From Nocardioides marmoribigeumensis (GTDB lineage Bacteria; Actinomycetota; Actinomycetes; Propionibacteriales; Nocardioidaceae): DNA of 64,000 nt. Below, one piece after another: positions 54,013 to 63,679 of the stretch; position 1 is the first letter of the stretch, and the number at the start of each line of letters is the position of its first letter. The position numbers and the translations under genes were made by a program. The stretch spans positions 620,001 through 684,000 of the forward strand of contig NZ_JAVDYG010000001.1 of NCBI RefSeq assembly GCF_031458325.1. Reading direction: 5' to 3'. The notes under the pieces were generated by a model that was given only the letters and a program-made list of their open reading frames with translations, searched no databases and was not told the origin of the DNA.

Positions 54013-55379
54013 GACGGCGCCCCCTCCCCCGCGTGCGTCATGGGGGCGTACATGTAGGACGACAGGGCCGGGATGCGGCTCACCGAGCGGCCCGTGCGCG
54101 TGCTCAGCAGCGCAGCGCTGGCCCGCCGCCCGTCACGGGTGTTGCCCGGGTCGACCATGCCCGCCGGGAAGCTCTGCCCGGTGAACGCCTGGACGAGGTC
54201 CTGGAGGAACGAGGGACCCGGCTCGGCCCCGCCGGGGAAGTAGGAGTTGCCCAGCCCCTTCTTGGAGTCCAGGTCCGTGCCGTTCCTCAGGTCCAGCCCG
54301 GGCCACGGGATCGGCACGTGGTGGGGCAGGCCGTAGCAGCGCGGCCCGCGCGTGTCGTCGTACGCCGGCCGGTCGCGCCGGTCGTAGCCGCGCCGCTGGG
54401 TGGTGGGGAACTCGGCGAACTGCTTGACCCGGCCGCCCTCGAAGGTCTTGATCAGGATCGGCTTGTAGGCCGCGACGCCGCGCAGCAGGCAGTTGTACTC
54501 GGGGGCGTACTTCTCCAGCAGGCCGAGGATCGGCTTGGAGGACTGGGTGGCCTGGATGGCGGCGGCCTCGTTGTCCTCGAGCACCGTCGAGGTGGTGTCC
54601 GAGACGTCGGTGACCGCCTTGAACAGCCCGGCCAGCTCGGCCCGCTTGGCCTTCACCGTGCGGGAGGTGACGGTCAGGTTGCCGAGCGCGCGCACCAGGT
54701 CGGGCGCGGCGACGTCGTACGCCGAGGTGACGGTGGCCAGGAGGCGGAGGTCCTCCTGCAGCTCGGGCAGGTGGGGGTTCATCGTGGTGAGGTAGCCGTC
54801 GAGCTTCTCGAGGGTGTCGCCGAGCTGCGCACCGCGGCCGTTGAGGGCGGTGGCGAGGGCACCCAGGGTGGCGCTGAGGTCGGCCGGGCGGACCGTGCGC
54901 AGCAGCGGGAACAGCCGCTCGAGCACGCGCCCGAGCTCGACCGAGGTGGTGACCCGCTCGGGCGGGATGACGGTGCCGTCCTTGATCCCCTCGGGGCCCG
55001 ACCGGGCCGGCGGGTCGAGGGAGATGAACTTCCGACCGAACAGCGTGGTCGGCATGATGCTGGCGTCGACGTCACGGGGCAGCGACCGGGCCGCGTCGGG
55101 GTCGAGGGCCAGGGTGATGCGCGCCTTGTCGCCGGTCTGGTCGATGCCGCGGATCTGGCCGACGAGCACGCCGTCGTAGCGGACGTCGCCGTACTTCGCC
55201 AGCTGGAGGCCGGCCCGGTCGGCCACGAGGGTCACCGTGGTGACGTGGGTGAACGCCTTGGTGTAGATCGCGATCGAGAGCGCCCCCAGGAGCGCGACCG
55301 CGACGAGGTAGGCGATGCCCGCCACCACGAGGCGGGCCTCCTCCTTGGCGTCGTTCTCCCGACGCAGCATGACGAACAC
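54009..55379 (-). CDS. mceA: MceA-like protein
   Basis: 456 residues from GTG 55379 (ATG alternative at 55370). TM anchor (GIAYLVAVALLGALSIAIYT), MCE domain (VTLVADRAGLQLAKYGDVRY, DGVLVGQIRGI, FGRKFISLDPP; about residues 48-135). The C-terminal extension (about 350-456) is rich in Tyr, Pro and Arg (RRGYDRRDRPAYDDTRGP), typical of MceA. First MCE subunit after the permeases. Confidence 0.93.
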   Translation of the reverse strand: MFVMLRRENDAKEEARLVVAGIAYLVAVALLGALSIAIYTKAFTHVTTVTLVADRAGLQLAKYGDVRYDGVLVGQIRGIDQTGDKARITLALDPDAARSLPRDVDASIMPTTLFGRKFISLDPPARSGPEGIKDGTVIPPERVTTSVELGRVLERLFPLLRTVRPADLSATLGALATALNGRGAQLGDTLEKLDGYLTTMNPHLPELQEDLRLLATVTSAYDVAAPDLVRALGNLTVTSRTVKAKRAELAGLFKAVTDVSDTTSTVLEDNEAAAIQATQSSKPILGLLEKYAPEYNCLLRGVAAYKPILIKTFEGGRVKQFAEFPTTQRRGYDRRDRPAYDDTRGPRCYGLPHHVPIPWPGLDLRNGTDLDSKKGLGNSYFPGGAEPGPSFLQDLVQAFTGQSFPAGMVDPGNTRDGRRASAALLSTRTGRSVSRIPALSSYMYAPMTHAGEGAPS

Positions 55380-55386
55380 GGTCAGC

Positions 55387-56226
55387 TCACCCCGTGATCC
55401 GCACCGTGGTCGTGGAGCCCCAGATCGCGAAGCTGAGGAAGAAGTCGGCGACGACGACGGTCACGATCGAGGAGCGGATCGCCCGCCCCACGGCCATGCC
55501 GACGCCCGCCGGCCCGCCACTCGCGCTGTAGCCGTAGTAGCAGTGGATCAGGATGATCAGCACCGCGAGCACGATCAGCTTGAGGAAGCTGTAGATCACG
55601 TCCTGGGGCGGCAGGAACGCCAGGAAGTAGTGGTCGTAGGTGCCGGCGGACTGACCGAAGATGTAGACGGTGATCAGCCGCGGCGAGAGGTAGGAGGCGA
55701 ACAGCGCCACGATGTAGAGCGGGATGACCGCCAGGAAGGCCGCGATCATCCGGGTGGTCACCAGGAACGGCAGCGACGGGATGCCCATCACCTCGAGGGC
55801 GTCGATCTCCTCGCTGATCCGCATCGAGCCGAGGCGGGCGGTGTAGCCGCAGCCCACCGTGGCGGCCAGGGCGATGGAGGAGACCAGCGGGGCCACCTCG
55901 CGGGTGTTGAAGTAGGCCGAGATGAACGCGGTGAACTTCGAGACGCCGATCTGGCTCAGGGAGGCGTAGCCCTGCAGGCCCACCTCGGTGCCGGCGAAGA
56001 ACGACAGGAACGCGATCACGCCCACGGTGCCGGCGATCATCGACAGCGCCCCGGACCCGAAGGCCACCTCGGCGAGCGTGTTGAGGATCTCCCGCTTGTA
56101 GCGACGGACCGCACGCGGCGTCCAGGCGAGCGCGCGGCCGTAGAAGAGCAGCTGGTCGCCGTACTCCATCAGGCGGCGCTTGCGGCCGCGGACGACGGCG
56201 GCGCCGAGCTCGGACAACGCTGACAT
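55387..56226 (-). CDS. yrbEB: YrbE (MlaE) permease, subunit B
   Basis: 279 residues. MlaE-type permease of lipid ABC importers: an N-terminal coupling helix, the characteristic TAFISAYFNTREVAPLVSSI and GSMRISEEIDALEVMGI (E-E-IDALEVMG signature) and six hydrophobic stretches ending VTVVVADFFLSFAIWG. It works with YrbEA, the six Mce proteins and an MceG-like ATPase encoded elsewhere (none in this window). Confidence 0.95.
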   Translation of the reverse strand: MSALSELGAAVVRGRKRRLMEYGDQLLFYGRALAWTPRAVRRYKREILNTLAEVAFGSGALSMIAGTVGVIAFLSFFAGTEVGLQGYASLSQIGVSKFTAFISAYFNTREVAPLVSSIALAATVGCGYTARLGSMRISEEIDALEVMGIPSLPFLVTTRMIAAFLAVIPLYIVALFASYLSPRLITVYIFGQSAGTYDHYFLAFLPPQDVIYSFLKLIVLAVLIILIHCYYGYSASGGPAGVGMAVGRAIRSSIVTVVVADFFLSFAIWGSTTTVRITG

Positions 56227-56227
56227 C

Positions 56228-57001
56228 TCAGAGCCCCTGCTGGGGGACGACCTGGAAGTAGACGGCCGTGATCAGCGCGTTGATGAAGAACAGCAGCATG
56301 AACGTGATGATCACGGCCTCGTTGACCGCCCGCCCCACGCCCGAGGGACCGCCGCCGGCACTGAGGCCCTTGTAGGAGCCGACCACGGCGGCCAGCCAGC
56401 CGAAGATCGCCGCCTTGACGATCGCGATCAGCAGGTCGGCGAGGGTGGCCAGGGTGGTGAAGGAGGAGAGGAACGAGCCCGCCGAGCCACCGGTCACCAC
56501 GACGTTGAAGAAGTAGCCGCCGCCGATGCCCGCCGCGATGACGATGCCGATGATCATCATCGAGACGAAGACGGTGGCCGCCACGCGGGGCACGACCAGC
56601 CGGTAGAGCGGGTCGACGCCGAGGACCTCCATGGCGTCGATCTCCTCGCGGATCTTGCGCGCCCCGAGGTCGGAGCAGATCGCGGAGCCGGCGGCCCCGG
56701 AGATGATGAGGGCCGCCGCGATGGGCGCCGCCTCGCGCACGGTGGCCAGCACCGCCGTGGCGCCGGCGAACGACTCCGCACCGAGCTGTCCGGTCAGGTT
56801 GCCGACCTGCAGCGAGATCACCGCGCCGAACGGCACCGACACCAGGATCGTCGGCATGAGGGTGACGCTGGTGACGAACCAGGCCTGCTCGATGAACTCG
56901 GCCCACTGGAACGGTCGCCGACCGAAGCGCTTGGTGACCTCGTAGACCATCACGGCGATCTCGCCCGGTCCACGCATGGTCGACGACAGCGACAGCGCCA
57001 C
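56228..57001 (-). CDS. yrbEA: YrbE (MlaE) permease, subunit A
   Basis: 257 residues from GTG. Same family as YrbEB: TVREAAPIAAALIISGAAGS and LGARKIREEIDAMEVLGVDP carry the MlaE signature; hydrophobic segments from about 40 to 250. First gene of the operon, one base before yrbEB. A KstR box is 48 bases upstream. Confidence 0.95.
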   Translation of the reverse strand: MALSLSSTMRGPGEIAVMVYEVTKRFGRRPFQWAEFIEQAWFVTSVTLMPTILVSVPFGAVISLQVGNLTGQLGAESFAGATAVLATVREAAPIAAALIISGAAGSAICSDLGARKIREEIDAMEVLGVDPLYRLVVPRVAATVFVSMMIIGIVIAAGIGGGYFFNVVVTGGSAGSFLSSFTTLATLADLLIAIVKAAIFGWLAAVVGSYKGLSAGGGPSGVGRAVNEAVIITFMLLFFINALITAVYFQVVPQQGL

Positions 57002-57048
57002 CGTGCCTCCCTCGTCTCCGCCCGCCCAGCTCGAGTTCCGGAACAGAC

Positions 57049-57062
57049 TAGAACATGTTCTC
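57049..57062 (-). promoter_or_regulatory. KstR-type operator of the mce operon
   Basis: TAGAAC-AT-GTTCTC: 5-base arms AGAAC/GTTCT perfect, AACatGTT core intact. Read on the minus strand a -10-like TAGTCT overlaps its end. 48 bases upstream of yrbEA. In mycobacteria KstR represses mce4 through sites of this kind. Confidence 0.7.
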
Positions 57063-57196
57063 GTTTCCCGCAGGGGGTCTCACGCCCGAACGGGTGTCCG
57101 TGGAGGCACTCCGGGTGAGGAGCCCGCCCCCGTGCGGCACATCACCGCCGCACTGTAACCGCCCACCCGCAGGTAGGGGTGCGACTTTGGGAAGGG

Positions 57197-57233
57197 CCGG
57201 ACCAGAGGGGTCCGGAACCTGCGTCATCGCAGG
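57197..57233 (-). terminator. Tandem stem-loops after terC
   Basis: CCGGACC-AGAGG-GGTCCGG followed by CCTGCG-TCAT-CGCAGG, two perfect stems (7 and 6 bp) 57-93 bases past the terC stop. Good candidate terminator of the minus-strand terC transcript, ahead of the mce promoter. Confidence 0.6.
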
Positions 57234-57289
57234 TCAGAAGGGTAGGCGGGACGAATCCCCGCCGCCATACCTAAACAGTGTTCACTTCG

Positions 57290-58303
57290 TCACTCCGTGG
57301 GCTCGGACGCCCGGGAGCCGTCCCGGTCCGGCAGCCCGCCCGAGCGCCACAGGCTCGCGACGGTGGTGACGACCAGGATCCCGACGATCATGCCCAGGGA
57401 CAGCTCGATCGGGATCTCCGGCGCCCACGAGACGTGCTCGCCGCCGTTGACGAACGGGAGCTCGTTGGTGTGCAGCGCCTCGAGCACGAGCTTGACGCCG
57501 ATGAAGGTGAGCAGCAGCGCGAGTCCGTAGGAGAGGTAGACCAGGCGCTCGAGCAGCCCGCCGAGGAGGAAGTAGAGCTGCCGCAGGCCCATCAGCGCGA
57601 AGACGTTGGCGGTGAGCACGAGGTAGGCCTCGCTGGTCAGCCCGAAGATCGCCGGGATCGAGTCGAGGGCGAACAGCAGGTCGGTGGTGCCGAGCGCGAC
57701 GATGAGCGCGAACATCGGGGTGAACAGCAGCCGGCCGTGCTCGCGCACCCAGACCTTGCCGCCGCCCCACTCCCCCTCGTCGGTGTGGGGAAGGGCCTTG
57801 CGGGTCCAGCGGACCAGGCGGTTCTCCTCGAACTCGTCCTCGTCCTCGGAGCCCTCGAGCGCGAGCTTGACGCCCGTGTAGACCAGGAACGCACCGAAGA
57901 CGTAGAAGATCCAGCTGAACTGCTGGATCGCCGCCGAACCGACCGCGATGAAGAGGCCGCGGAACACCAGCGCGAGCACGATGCCGATCAGCAGCGCCTT
58001 CTGCTGCAGCTCCCGCGGCACCGAGAAGCGGCTCATGATGATGATGAAGATGAACAGGTTGTCCACCGACAGGGAGTACTCCGTCAGCCAGCCGGCGAGG
58101 AACTCCTTGCCGTAGCGGGGCCCGCTGAGGGCCCACACCCCGATGCCGAACACCACCGCGGCGCCGATGTAGGTGCCGAGTGCCGCGACCAGCTCCCGGC
58201 GGGAGGGCTCGTGGGGGCGACGGCCGATCACGACGACGTCGAGGAGGAGGACGGTGATGGTCACTCCGAGGGTCAGCCACCACACCCAGGCAGGAACGTC
58301 CAT
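57290..58303 (-). CDS. TerC-family membrane protein (Alx/TerC-like)
   Basis: 337 residues from ATG 58303. Seven or so TM segments with the TerC motifs LTEYSLSVDNLFIFIIIMS (acidic TM residues) and GTTDLLFALDSIPAIFGLT. A soluble acidic/basic loop (EGSEDEDEFEENRLVRWTRK) sits in the middle. The family is implicated in manganese export and metal homeostasis. Monocistronic; tandem hairpins follow it. Confidence 0.9.
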   Translation of the reverse strand: MDVPAWVWWLTLGVTITVLLLDVVVIGRRPHEPSRRELVAALGTYIGAAVVFGIGVWALSGPRYGKEFLAGWLTEYSLSVDNLFIFIIIMSRFSVPRELQQKALLIGIVLALVFRGLFIAVGSAAIQQFSWIFYVFGAFLVYTGVKLALEGSEDEDEFEENRLVRWTRKALPHTDEGEWGGGKVWVREHGRLLFTPMFALIVALGTTDLLFALDSIPAIFGLTSEAYLVLTANVFALMGLRQLYFLLGGLLERLVYLSYGLALLLTFIGVKLVLEALHTNELPFVNGGEHVSWAPEIPIELSLGMIVGILVVTTVASLWRSGGLPDRDGSRASEPTE

Positions 58304-58385
58304 CCGGGAAGTCTCGCAGACCACTCAGGACGGTTGAGTACGCGCACCCATGCGCGGACGCCGCCTCGCGGCCGAGCATGGAGCC

Positions 58386-58709
58386 ATGACGACGACACCC
58401 GCTCCGACCAAGAACACCGCCGCCTTCTTCGCCCAGGCAGGCCTCTCCTTCGGCGTGGCCCTGGTGGGCCTGATCTTCGCGATCATCTACCTGCCGGTCG
58501 ACCCCTGGATCCGCGCCTTCCTCGCCATGACCGCGCTGTTCCTGGTCTCCTCGTCCTTCACGCTGGCCAAGGTGGTCCGCGACGCGCAGGACGACAAGTA
58601 CCTGGTCAACAAGGTCGACGAGGCCCGCCTGGAGAAGCTGCTCAGCGAGCAGGACCGCTTCTCGGTCAGCTCACGCCGGCCTGCATCATCTGGCGCAGCT
58701 CCTTCTTGA
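58386..58709 (+). CDS. YiaAB-like two-helix membrane protein
   Basis: 107 residues from ATG 58386. Two TM helices ([20 protein letters not shown] and [20 protein letters not shown]) of the YiaA/YiaB domain, then a basic cytoplasmic tail. Its stop lies 44 bases inside the convergent uvrB gene, so the last 14 residues ([11 protein letters not shown]) are encoded antisense to UvrB's C-terminus. Confidence 0.8.
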   Translation: MTTTPAPTKNTAAFFAQAGLSFGVALVGLIFAIIYLPVDPWIRAFLAMTALFLVSSSFTLAKVVRDAQDDKYLVNKVDEARLEKLLSEQDRFSVSSRRPASSGAAPS

Positions 58710-60792
58710 GGTCCCCGATCTCGTCGCGCAACCGGGCGGCGAGCTCGAACTGCAGCTCCGCGGCCGCGGCCTTCATCTGGTCGGTCAGGTCCTGGATGAG
58801 CTGGGCGAGCTCGCTGCTCGGTGCGCCGGCCAGGTCGCGCCCGTGGCCGATGTCGGCCTTGCGCAGCGCGGGCGTCGGGGAGCGCTGGCCCTTGTTCTTG
58901 CCGCCGGTGGTGCTGGTCTGCCAGGTCTGCAGCAGCTCCTCGGTGCTCTCTTCCTCGCGGGCGAGCATCTCGGTGATGTCGGCGATCTTCTTGCGCAGCG
59001 GCTGCGGGTCGATGCCCCGCTCCTTGTTGTAGGCGACCTGCTTCTCCCGCCGCCGGTTGGTCTCCTCGATCGCGAGCTCCATCGAGGGGGTGATCTTGTC
59101 GGCATACATGATCACCTGGCCGGACACGTTGCGCGCCGCACGACCGATGGTCTGGATGAGCGACTTGTCGGAGCGCAGGAACCCCTCCTTGTCGGCGTCC
59201 AGGATCGTCACCAGTGAGACCTCGGGCAGGTCGAGACCCTCGCGCAGCAGGTTGATGCCGACCAGGACGTCGTACTCCCCCATGCGCAGCTCGCGCAGCA
59301 GCTCGATGCGGCGCAGGGTGTCCACCTCGCTGTGGAGGTAGCGGGTGCGGATGCCGGCCTCGAGGAGGTAGTCGGTGAGGTCCTCCGACATCTTCTTGGT
59401 CAGCGTGGTGACCAGCACCCGCTCGTTGCGGTCGGCGCGGACCCGGATCTCGTGGATCAGGTCGTCGATCTGGCCCTTGGTCGGCTTGACCACCACCTCG
59501 GGGTCGACCAGCCCGGTCGGCCGGATGATCTGCTCGACCACGTTGTCGAGGCCGCCGACCTTGTCGAGCTCGTAGGGGCCGGGGGTGGCCGAGAGGTAGA
59601 TCGTCTGGCCGATGCGGTCGAGGAACTCCTCCCACCGCAGCGGGCGGTTGTCCATCGCGCTGGGCAGCCGGAAGCCGTGGTCGACCAGGTTGCGCTTGCG
59701 CGACATGTCGCCTTCGTACATCCCGCCGATCTGCGGCACCGCCACGTGGGACTCGTCGACCACCAGGAGGAAGTCCTCGGGGAAGTAGTCGAGCAAGCAG
59801 TTGGGCGCCGAGCCCCGGCTGCGGCCGTCGATGTGCATCGAGTAGTTCTCGATGCCGGCGCAGCTGCCGACCTGGCGCATCATCTCGATGTCGTACTGCG
59901 TGCGCATGCGCAGGCGCTGGGCCTCGAGCAGCTTGCCCTGGCGCTCGAACTCGGCCAGCCGGTCCTGGAGCTCGAGCTCGATGCCGCGGATCGCGCGCTC
60001 CATGCGCTCGGGGCCGGCGACGTAGTGGGTCGCCGGGAAGATGTAGAGCTCCTCGTCCTCGGTGAGCACCTCCCCCGTCACCGGGTGCAGGGTCATCAGC
60101 CGCTCGATCTCGTCGCCGAAGAGCTCGATGCGGACGGCCATCTCCTCGTAGACCGGGAAGACCTCGAGGGTGTCGCCGCGGACCCGGAAGGTGCCGCGGG
60201 TGAAGGCGTGGTCGTTGCGGGTGTACTGGATCTCCACGAGCCGGCGGAGCAGCTGGTCGCGGTCGACCTCGCCGCCCACGCGCAGGCGGACCATGCGGTC
60301 GACGTACTCCTGCGGGGTGCCGAGACCGTAGATGCAGGACACCGTGGACACCACGATCACGTCGCGTCGGGTGAGCAGCGAGTTGGTCGCGGAGTGCCGC
60401 AGCCGCTCGACCTCCTCGTTGATCGAGGAGTCCTTCTCGATGTAGGTGTCGGTCTGGGGGACGTAGGCCTCGGGCTGGTAGTAGTCGTAGTAGGAGACGA
60501 AGTACTCCACCGCATTGTTGGGCAGCAGCTGGCGCAGCTCGTTGGCGAACTGCGCGGCCAGCGTCTTGTTGGGCTGCATGACCAGCGTGGGGCGCTGGAG
60601 CTGCTCGACCGCCCACGCGACCGTCGCGGTCTTGCCGGTGCCGGTGGCGCCCAGCAGCACGACGTCCTGCTCCCCGCCCTGGATGCGGGCGGTGATGTCC
60701 TTGATCGCCGTCGGCTGGTCGCCCGACGGCGTGTAGTCCGAGATGACCTCGAACGGCGCCACGCGGCGCTTCAGATCGGTGACGGGCCTCAT
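58666..60792 (-). CDS. uvrB: Excinuclease ABC subunit B
   Basis: 708 residues from ATG 60792 (an ATG 8 codons upstream is less likely). Walker A GATGTGKT, the beta-hairpin [24 protein letters not shown]-like DESH, helicase motif [11 protein letters not shown] and a C-terminal UVR motif ([20 protein letters not shown]) are all intact. Damage-loading helicase of nucleotide excision repair. It diverges from the cardiolipin-synthase gene. Confidence 0.97.
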   Translation of the reverse strand: MRPVTDLKRRVAPFEVISDYTPSGDQPTAIKDITARIQGGEQDVVLLGATGTGKTATVAWAVEQLQRPTLVMQPNKTLAAQFANELRQLLPNNAVEYFVSYYDYYQPEAYVPQTDTYIEKDSSINEEVERLRHSATNSLLTRRDVIVVSTVSCIYGLGTPQEYVDRMVRLRVGGEVDRDQLLRRLVEIQYTRNDHAFTRGTFRVRGDTLEVFPVYEEMAVRIELFGDEIERLMTLHPVTGEVLTEDEELYIFPATHYVAGPERMERAIRGIELELQDRLAEFERQGKLLEAQRLRMRTQYDIEMMRQVGSCAGIENYSMHIDGRSRGSAPNCLLDYFPEDFLLVVDESHVAVPQIGGMYEGDMSRKRNLVDHGFRLPSAMDNRPLRWEEFLDRIGQTIYLSATPGPYELDKVGGLDNVVEQIIRPTGLVDPEVVVKPTKGQIDDLIHEIRVRADRNERVLVTTLTKKMSEDLTDYLLEAGIRTRYLHSEVDTLRRIELLRELRMGEYDVLVGINLLREGLDLPEVSLVTILDADKEGFLRSDKSLIQTIGRAARNVSGQVIMYADKITPSMELAIEETNRRREKQVAYNKERGIDPQPLRKKIADITEMLAREEESTEELLQTWQTSTTGGKNKGQRSPTPALRKADIGHGRDLAGAPSSELAQLIQDLTDQMKAAAAELQFELAARLRDEIGDLKKELRQMMQAGVS

Positions 60793-60834
60793 GTCAGTGA
60801 CGATAACCGTGGGCACCGACAGTAGATTCCTGGT

Positions 60835-62106
60835 GTGCGCGAGCGACTGGTCAGGCTGAGACGGGCGACCGAGCCCGGTTCACCGGTGCGCGCGCGCGTC
60901 CGCACCACGTTGCTGGCGGTCTTCGGCCTCCAGGTGCTGGTCGCGCTGGTCCTCACGGTGGTCGACTCCTACCGGCGCCGCGGCAAGCGCCCCAAGCCGT
61001 TCGCGACCCGCCCGCCCACCGACGTCGCGGTCGGCGAGGGCACCCTGACCAGCTACACCTTCGGCGCGGACCTCTACGACGCGATGCTGGACGCCATCGG
61101 TCGCGCCCGGCAGCGGGTGCTGCTGGAGACCTACATCTGGAAGGGCGACGAGGTCGGCGAGCGCTTCAAGCAGGCGCTGTACGACGCCGCGGCCCGCGGG
61201 GTGGAGGTCTACGCGATCTACGACGGGTTCGCCAACCTCGTGGTCTCGCCGCGCTTCAAGCACTTCCGGCCGCCGATCCACGTGCTGCGCTACCCCGTCT
61301 ACGGCGCCGGCATCCGGTTCTTCGACCTCCGGCGCTACGGACGCGACCACCGCAAGATCCTCGTCGTCGACGACGAGGTGGCGTTCGTCGGCGGCTACAA
61401 CATCGGGTCGGCCTTCGCCACCGAGTGGCGCGACACCCACGTCTCGGTCACCGGACCCGCCGTGTGGGACCTGACCCGCGCGTTCGCGGACTTCTGGAAC
61501 CTGCACCGCCGGGGCCACCACGGGGGGCCGCTCGTCGTCGAGGCGCCGTCGGACTGGGAGTCCCGGATCCGGGTCCAGCGCAACATCCCGCGGCTGTGGA
61601 TGTTCCCGATCCGGGCGATGTACCTCGAGGCGATCAACCGCGCGGCGCGCAACATCTACCTCACCCAGGCCTACTTCATCCCCGACTCCGACTTCGCCGA
61701 CAGCCTCGTGCGGGCCGCCCAGCGCGGGGTCGACGTCAAGATCCTGGTCCCGGAGACCTCCAACCACGTCGTCGCCGACTGGCTCTCGCGCGGCTACTAC
61801 CGCGAGCTGCTCGCCGCGGGCGTGGAGATCTGGCGGTTCCACGGCGCGATGGTCCACGCCAAGACCGCCACGATCGACGGCAGCTGGTCGACGGTCGGCA
61901 CCGCCAACATCGACCGGCTGTCGATGACCGGCAACTACGAGGTCAACCTCGAGGTGATCGACCCCGCGATGGCGCAGGAGATGGAGCGCATCTTCGAGAT
62001 GGACCTGCGCAACGCCGACCGCCTCACCCTCGACGTGTGGGAGTCCCGCCCGGTGCAGGCCAAGCTCACCGAGCTCTTCCTCGCGCCGCTGCGGCCCCTG
62101 CTCTAG
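60835..62106 (+). CDS. Phospholipase D-like protein, probable cardiolipin synthase
   Basis: 423 residues from GTG. N-terminal TM helix ([20 protein letters not shown]) then two PLD domains with HKD motifs [11 protein letters not shown] (H-x-K-x4-D, about residue 168) and [10 protein letters not shown] (about 341). Two-HKD, one-TM architecture fits Cls-type enzymes. It shares the CTAG stop palindrome (62103-62106) with the convergent Mce-associated gene. Confidence 0.88.
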   Translation: MRERLVRLRRATEPGSPVRARVRTTLLAVFGLQVLVALVLTVVDSYRRRGKRPKPFATRPPTDVAVGEGTLTSYTFGADLYDAMLDAIGRARQRVLLETYIWKGDEVGERFKQALYDAAARGVEVYAIYDGFANLVVSPRFKHFRPPIHVLRYPVYGAGIRFFDLRRYGRDHRKILVVDDEVAFVGGYNIGSAFATEWRDTHVSVTGPAVWDLTRAFADFWNLHRRGHHGGPLVVEAPSDWESRIRVQRNIPRLWMFPIRAMYLEAINRAARNIYLTQAYFIPDSDFADSLVRAAQRGVDVKILVPETSNHVVADWLSRGYYRELLAAGVEIWRFHGAMVHAKTATIDGSWSTVGTANIDRLSMTGNYEVNLEVIDPAMAQEMERIFEMDLRNADRLTLDVWESRPVQAKLTELFLAPLRPLL

Positions 62107-62594
62107 CGAAGCTCGACGTCGTCGACCAGCCAGCGACCGCCCTCGTGCACCATCTGCATCACCACGCGGTTGCTGTCGAGCGACGACTTGGCGTCGCCGG
62201 CCCGCCGGAGCTCCTGGTCGACGAACAGCAGCACCTCGACGTGGTCGACGTCGTCGGCGGTGCCGGCCGCGTCGCTGACCTTGCCCGTCGCGGTGGCGCG
62301 GGTGCGGGTGATCAGCTGGCGGATCGGCTTGGTGGACTCGCTGAAGGTCTTCTGGAACCTCGAAGTGCCGTCCTGGTCGATCCAGGCGAAGTCCTCGTCG
62401 ACCGTGCGGTAGTCGTAGGAGGTCATCGACACCGCGATGCGCGAGGCCGCTCGGGTGGCGTCGTGCTCGGCGACGGCGAGGTCCCGGGTGCGGGTCAGGT
62501 CGGCGTCGTGGCGCCACAGCACGACCAGCGCCACCAGCGCGGCGACCAGCAGGACGACGAGGACCAGCATCCCCGCGCGGAGTCGTCGGGTCAT
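62103..62594 (-). CDS. Mce-associated membrane protein (second mce cluster)
   Basis: 163 residues from ATG 62594 (ATGA overlap with mceF-like gene). TM helix (LVLVVLLVAALVALVVLW), then SYDYRTVDEDFAWIDQDGTS and GRWLVDDVEL, the Mas/Mam pattern. Last gene of the second mce cluster. Confidence 0.8.
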   Translation of the reverse strand: MTRRLRAGMLVLVVLLVAALVALVVLWRHDADLTRTRDLAVAEHDATRAASRIAVSMTSYDYRTVDEDFAWIDQDGTSRFQKTFSESTKPIRQLITRTRATATGKVSDAAGTADDVDHVEVLLFVDQELRRAGDAKSSLDSNRVVMQMVHEGGRWLVDDVELR

Positions 62595-63679
62595 CGAGCC
62601 GGCACCGGGACGGGTCCGGGCGCCCACTGGGCCCCCCGCTGGGAGAAGGCCAGGCCCTTCGGGCAGTGGCCCTGGTCCTGGAGCGGACGTCGCGTCGTGG
62701 CGCGCGGGCTGCGCCGGACCGTCGGGTAGTCGCAGGTCTCGGTGCGCTGCATGATCACGTCGAGGTGGCCGGCGCCGTTGCGGATCGCCCCGGCCAACGC
62801 GTTGAACCCGCGCGGGAACTGCACCAGCAGCTCCCGGATGTGGGGGTCGTGGGCGGCCATCACGTCGCTGAGCGTGATCGCGGGGTCGAGCAGCTGCGGC
62901 AGGGTCTCCCGGACGTCACGGACCACGCGACGCAGCTCCTCGAGCTGGCCCGGCGCCCGTTCGAGCAGCCGGAACAGCGTCGGGTCGTAGCCACGCAGCC
63001 AGGCGGCGAACAGCTTGCTGTTGCGCGCGATCCGGAGGATGTCGGCCGAGTTGTCGGTGCCGATGCGCAGCAGCACGTTGCCGTTCTCGAGCAGGCGCTC
63101 GGTCACCGGCCAGTTCTCGTCGAAGGTGCGCAGCAGCTCGCTGCCGTCCTTGACCAGGGTCTGGAGGTCGCGCTCGGCCCCGCCGAGCCCGGTCGCGATC
63201 TCGTCGAGGACGATCGCGACCTTCTTGGGCTGGATCTGCTCGATCAGCTTGTTGAGCGTGATCGCCATGCTGCCGAGGGTCTTGGGCAGGTCGACCGCGT
63301 CGGCCTTGATGACGCTGCCGTCCTTCAGGTAGGGGCCCTTCATGTCGGCCGGCTGGAAGTCGAGGTACTGCTCCCCGACCGGCGAGAGGCTGCGCACCTG
63401 CACGTGGCTGTCGGCGGGGATCTCGGTGCCCCCGGAGAGCTTGACCGTCGCCTCGACGCCCTCCGTGCCGAGGTCGAGCTTGGTCACCTTGCCGACGCGT
63501 ACGCCGCGGAAGGTCGCCTGCGAGCCCTCGAAGAGACCGCCGGTGCGCGGCATCTCGACCTTGACCGTCGGGGCGTCCTCGAGCAGCGGGGTCTTGAGCA
63601 CCGAGCCGAAGATGTAGAACACGCACAGCACCAGGGCCAGCACGATGCCGCCCCCGCTCAGGATGAACTTGCGCTCCAT
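62591..63679 (-). CDS. mceF: MceF-like protein (second mce cluster)
   Basis: 362 residues. TM anchor (GGGIVLALVLCVFYIFGSVL), MCE domain at about 35-125 (VKVEMPRTGGLFEGSQATFR, GVRVGKVTKLDLG, VGEQYLDFQPA) and helical tail ending in Pro/Arg residues. Differs clearly from the first MceF, so these are two independent mce operons. TGATG overlap with mceE. Confidence 0.9.
   Translation of the reverse strand: MERKFILSGGGIVLALVLCVFYIFGSVLKTPLLEDAPTVKVEMPRTGGLFEGSQATFRGVRVGKVTKLDLGTEGVEATVKLSGGTEIPADSHVQVRSLSPVGEQYLDFQPADMKGPYLKDGSVIKADAVDLPKTLGSMAITLNKLIEQIQPKKVAIVLDEIATGLGGAERDLQTLVKDGSELLRTFDENWPVTERLLENGNVLLRIGTDNSADILRIARNSKLFAAWLRGYDPTLFRLLERAPGQLEELRRVVRDVRETLPQLLDPAITLSDVMAAHDPHIRELLVQFPRGFNALAGAIRNGAGHLDVIMQRTETCDYPTVRRSPRATTRRPLQDQGHCPKGLAFSQRGAQWAPGPVPVPAR

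Larger units (their letters stand above)
57002..57289. other. Intergenic region between terC and the mce operon
   Basis: 288 bases holding the KstR box (above), the yrbEA promoter and three stem-loops: CCGGACC-AGAGG-GGTCCGG (57197-57215), CCTGCG-TCAT-CGCAGG (57218-57233) and GGCGGG-loop-CCCGCC (57245-57263). The first two are tandem and probably terminate terC (minus strand), which ends at 57290. No protein-coding gene seen. Confidence 0.7.

Noticed and set aside
57197-57263. Manganese (yybP-ykoY) riboswitch next to terC
   Set aside because: The stem-loops lie downstream of terC on its coding strand, not upstream, and no riboswitch consensus was recognised.
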